Positions 60,379 through 64,000 of a stretch of 64,000 nucleotides of DNA are shown one piece after another. Origin of the DNA: Paralvinella palmiformis (Eukaryota; Annelida; Polychaeta; Terebellida; Alvinellidae); NCBI GenBank assembly GCA_025642065.1, contig JAODUP010000012.1, forward strand, positions 3,277,501 through 3,341,500, read 5' to 3'. Under the pieces are notes generated by a model. That model worked only from the letters and a program-made list of their open reading frames with translations. It was not told the DNA's origin and made no database searches. A program made the translations under genes and the position numbers. How positions within the stretch are numbered: the first letter of the stretch is position 1; each line of letters opens with the position of its first letter.

Positions 60379-60545
60379 TTCATGGCTTCAGTGGTAGTGC
60401 AGCTGGTTAATTGCACCGATACGTTCAAATCCTGACGGGGCTATCTCTGAAGGCTGTTTCATCTATCACTTGCATCAGTTTGTGAGTCGGCTGGCGCATT
60501 AATTTAGCCTACCGTGCGTGCGTAGAAGTGACTTTAAAATAACAA
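60379..60545 (+). mobile_element. SINE family A copy, divergent
   Basis: Head TGGCTTCAGTGGTAGTGCAG, B-box-like CGTTCAAATCC, then GAAGGCTGTTTCATC, GAGTCGGCTGGCGCATTAAT and TAGAAGTGACTTTAAAAT follow the order of the 30.25-kb copy with many substitutions. No clear target duplication. Confidence 0.7.
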
Positions 60546-60576
60546 TATTTCACATTTCTTCTTATTTTGTCTTCAA

Positions 60577-60616
60577 GTAATTTATTTTGTCTTCAAGTAA
60601 TCTGATTATATTATTC
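60577..60616. repeat. 20-bp tandem duplication
   Basis: TTATTTTGTCTTCAAGTAAT occurs twice in direct succession at the border of the large inverted repeat copy B. Confidence 0.85.
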
Positions 60617-60733
60617 GTGCGCATGATATAAAACAGCATTTCATAACGGGCCTTCTAATTATATATAGTATCGACAGCTACACCAGCAAGCGTGAAATAC
60701 AAACAACATTATATATATCTTTCGCGCATAGGC

Positions 60734-60776
<43 letters not shown>

Positions 60777-60953
60777 TGATAAAAGTAAAGGGTAACTTTT
60801 TAGAATTAATCTAAAAATAATGTCAGCATCAATTTCGATGATACTCAATAAAACCTCACAGCAATTAACATATATGACATATATGTTTTTAAGATGCTTC
60901 TGCTAAGTGACACTGGTTACCCCCTCCCCATATATATATATATATATATATAT

Positions 60954-60985
<32 letters not shown>

Positions 60986-61314
60986 CAAATCCCGCTCTAC
61001 GTCATTAATTGGCTCCAATAACCTTTACGTAACCCGGGTTTTGACGTAAACCCAAAGTAACGCCTTAAAATGTCTTTCATTGTAAGTATTTATTGAACAC
61101 ACATTTTTACCATTTTAATGTGTTTTAATGTATTTAAAAATCGAGTTTTAAAAGCTTAATTCTTTTATCTGTTAATGTTATTTTATTTATTTCACGACCT
61201 TTTATTATGACATAGCTACAGGTACGTGACATAGCTAAATGATGTAACGTCGGACATAATGAAATGAGTTTGCCGAATTGAATTTACTCTAGAAAAGTGG
61301 TGTCAAATTAAAGC

Positions 61315-61374
<60 letters not shown>

Positions 61375-61882
61375 CCTGGCATAGTACTTTTTATACGGTG
61401 GCTAGCCGTGTTTGTTGGTATAAAAATTAACATTGAAATTGAAACCAACGCAGCAGACAACTAGCTAGCTACAAAATGTTGTTTTAGTTGTTAACCAAAC
61501 TATTATATAATGTGATTATATTTATTATAAATTGTATTTTAATCGAACACTTGTGAATAAAACTCGTTTTTAGATCAACAGATGTAGCAATAATCAGACA
61601 GGGTTTACTTCATCAGGACGATCCAGTATAACGTGTTATTTTTTAGCTTGTGTTATTTAATTAGGGAAGATATAATTATATATATTAAGTCCTACTCTGC
61701 TCAAAAGGATTTACGTAAGATATACAACAATGGGTTAGGCTATGTGCATGCTTAGGAGCATATAGATCTGCTTGTAACAGTAGAAATTAACAAATTAATA
61801 ATTTATGGCAAATAAAAAGTGTTTTATGATGATTACACAGCTAACATTTACTTACATTGGGCTAATGGTTCATGTTTCTAAC

Positions 61883-61916
<34 letters not shown>

Positions 61917-61970
61917 GTGGCTGTGTGTGTCATGTTGAAGTATCTCATGCTGAAAAATCCACATACACTT

Positions 61971-62014
<44 letters not shown>

Positions 62015-62186
62015 AGCGTTGACAGTTATACGTTTTAAACCTGCACGTTCTATTTCGTGCAGCTCTGCATGATAGGAGCCTGCCTGCATCACCAATGTAT
62101 GATGATGATGATGATGATGATGATAAATAAAACAAATTATCTGATTCCATATCTTTGAACAGTCGTCCCCTCCCAGATAGCTAACT
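60600..62186. repeat. Large dispersed repeat, copy B (inverted partner of 20.5-21.5 kb)
   Basis: The stretch 61085-61970 is nearly identical to the reverse complement of 20610-21415. Beyond it, GATTATATTATTCGTGCGCA near 60603 and AATTATCTGATTCC near 62133 match the outer parts of copy A, so both copies extend further but differ by insertions: about 440 bp between 60640 and 61080, about 75 bp near 61130-61195, and about 110 bp near 62015-62125. It holds (TA)n at 60736-60773, 61316-61368 and 61976-62011, and (GT)n near 60954-60981 and 61886-61913. Confidence 0.85.
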
Positions 62187-62905
62187 AAACCAAACCGAGT
62201 GATTGCAAAATAAATTATATATTTATAACCAGTCATGCATGAAATGACTATACGAATTGGAGATAATTCGTCAAGTTGTATGGCTCATCTTGTACAGTCT
62301 CTAGCTGATTGTCCTGAGCACTGCATCTCGCAAATCGACAAGGATTATATTCGTTTTGTTTAGGATTTCTAAGAGTGCCATACTTTGAGTACGAAGTTGT
62401 TAAAACATGGATGATACTTTAAACTAATAATGTCATGACCATTTAGAAGCGGCAGGCATATTACAACAACATAACTTAGTCATAGCTAGGTGGATCTAAG
62501 GGAAGCATGCAGAAGACAGGATTGCTTTATTTTCTAGATCGAATCCGTTTTTAATTGACCCTCGAAGAAATTTATTTTACCTTGGTGAACCCCGCCCCAC
62601 CCCCAAATGTAAGAAGGTGTTTCATATTTGTTTCCAGCTCAGAAAATATTACCAATTCAGAGAGGATCTACTAGGAGTTCCAAACCAGAAAAAAGGGATA
62701 CATATATCCCGGGACACTTTGTCTAGCATTTGTATAATATGCTTATAACCTCTATAATTATATAAATGGTTATTACAATATTAGCCATAATATAGTGATT
62801 TAAATTAACTGCAACTTAATTCATCGACAAATGGAAAACAGTTTAAACTGCCCACTAAATATATTAACGTAGTATGAACAACCAAGCATCAAATATTTCT
62901 GTGTC

Positions 62906-62906
<1 letters not shown>

Positions 62907-62975
<69 letters not shown>
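62907..62975. repeat. (AT)n microsatellite
   Basis: Pure TA run of about 69 bp. Confidence 0.95.
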
Positions 62976-62977
<2 letters not shown>

Positions 62978-63042
62978 CTACTATGAAGCAACAATTTCAA
63001 ATTCCATTATTTTAGTTAGTACAACCTTTTTGGTTGTTGTAG

Positions 63043-63128
63043 CCAAAGATTCAAAAGAGAAGCAAATTGATGTTGTGACGTGGATGCTTTTCCCCAGTAC
63101 AGCAGAGCTGTTACAGATAGCACTGCAG
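63043..63128 (+). CDS. Possible internal exon of an unidentified + strand gene
   Basis: TTGGTTGTTGTAG precedes an 86-nt open stretch reading KDSKEKQIDVVTWMLFPSTA and ending at CAG|GTTCAC. Codon-like composition and bordering splice sites suggest an exon, but I do not recognise the peptide and no neighbouring exon is seen. It could be chance. Confidence 0.25.
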
Positions 63129-63267
63129 GTTCACCTAAATCAACATATTCAACATTTCTATTTGGGTTTTTGATAGAAAATATTAGGGCTTTCCACCGAA
63201 TTAATGACTTTAATTAGTAATTTAAGGTGTTTTATCAAATATAGATAATAATCATCAGTGTACGTAC

Positions 63268-63467
63268 CTGTCGTCGACATCTTTGATCATCCTGACATCA
63301 TTAATTGAATCATCAACGGAACGCAATATCGACCTAACCGAGATATACTGAACGATCGGAGAAAATATATGATACCATATCTGGAGTCGATTATTTAATA
63401 TGTTTGGAAAGAAGTTGTCTGGATCAGCGCACGTCACATTAATTAAAGTAAAATAATATGATAACAT
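63268..63467 (-). CDS. Possible first exon of an unidentified - strand transcript
   Basis: The - strand is open from 63467 and runs to a strong donor CGACAG|GTACGT at 63267. The last codons read MIKDVDDR. It ends in phase 2, which does not fit the coding frame of the exon at 59938, so it would have to be a 5' UTR exon of that gene or belong elsewhere. Confidence 0.25.
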
Positions 63468-63786
63468 CTCCTAATGCAAAACTTTGGTTTTAAATCAATA
63501 TATGTCATCTCCTGACTTATATAATCTATCTCAAAACTACTGAACTTCCAAAATATTTGTAAACGAATGCATCATCCATGGAGTCTAGAATTTTAATAAA
63601 CGATCCCCGAATATCTAAAACATATGTCTTTATGCGCCCCATTCAAATTGTCGCATTTAAAAATCCCTGCCGATAATTCGATCTGTACGCGTATGTACAA
63701 CAGATGAGATTATTGATTGTGAATCATATGCAGCACAGTATTTATTAATATTTCTTAAGAAATACAACGCTAATATAAAATGGTAA

Positions 63787-63901
<115 letters not shown>

Positions 63902-64000
63902 TTCGGTAGTAATTAATGTTCTTTAAACGATTATCACAATATGTATTAAACATAATTAATTATTTTATGATAAACAAACGACAATTTTGAAACGTGTAAG

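Overview
This is animal nuclear DNA from an AT-rich, intron-dense genome with many long (AT)n tracts and decayed LINE and SINE copies. The gene families and repeat style fit a marine invertebrate, most likely a mollusc or other lophotrochozoan; that placement is inference. There is no sign of bacterial, organellar or CRISPR sequence.

Two large genes lie tail to tail. On the + strand, 8373-33132, is a formin of the INF2 (inverted formin) type. I rebuilt it as 18 coding exons that stay in phase from ATG to stop (1145 aa). It has an N-terminal armadillo-like DID, a short linker without the usual polyproline FH1, a full-length FH2, a WH2/DAD-like motif and a basic tail. Intron 10 uses a GC donor. 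On the - strand, 53255 down to 36508, is a WDR49/WDR64/WDY-family protein rebuilt as 22 coding exons (1165 aa): two EF-hands followed by about a dozen WD-type repeats, enough for two beta-propellers. Two further - strand exons (59938-59546, CpG-rich, and a 13-codon microexon 56103-56065) are phase-compatible and suggest an alternative N-terminus.

The rest is mobile-element debris and simple repeats. Non-LTR reverse transcriptase remnants lie at 0.3-1.25, 28.6-29.3 and 55.15-55.4 kb. One tRNA-derived SINE family has four copies plus a remnant, three of them with target-site duplications. A second, longer tRNA-headed SINE has two copies. Several non-autonomous TIR elements lie in the formin introns. 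A large repeat present as two inverted, nearly identical copies (20.5-21.5 and 60.6-62.2 kb) brackets most of both genes. Intron 15 of the formin holds a perfect 28-bp hairpin. 1-8.3 kb and 60-64 kb hold no recognised gene.

The formin is an actin nucleation/elongation (and, for INF2, severing) factor. The EF-hand/WD40 protein belongs to a family associated with cilia and sperm. Nothing in the sequence ties the two functionally. I found no convincing new multi-gene system. The most unusual items are the FH1-less formin, the GC-AG intron, the alternative first exons and the perfect hairpin.
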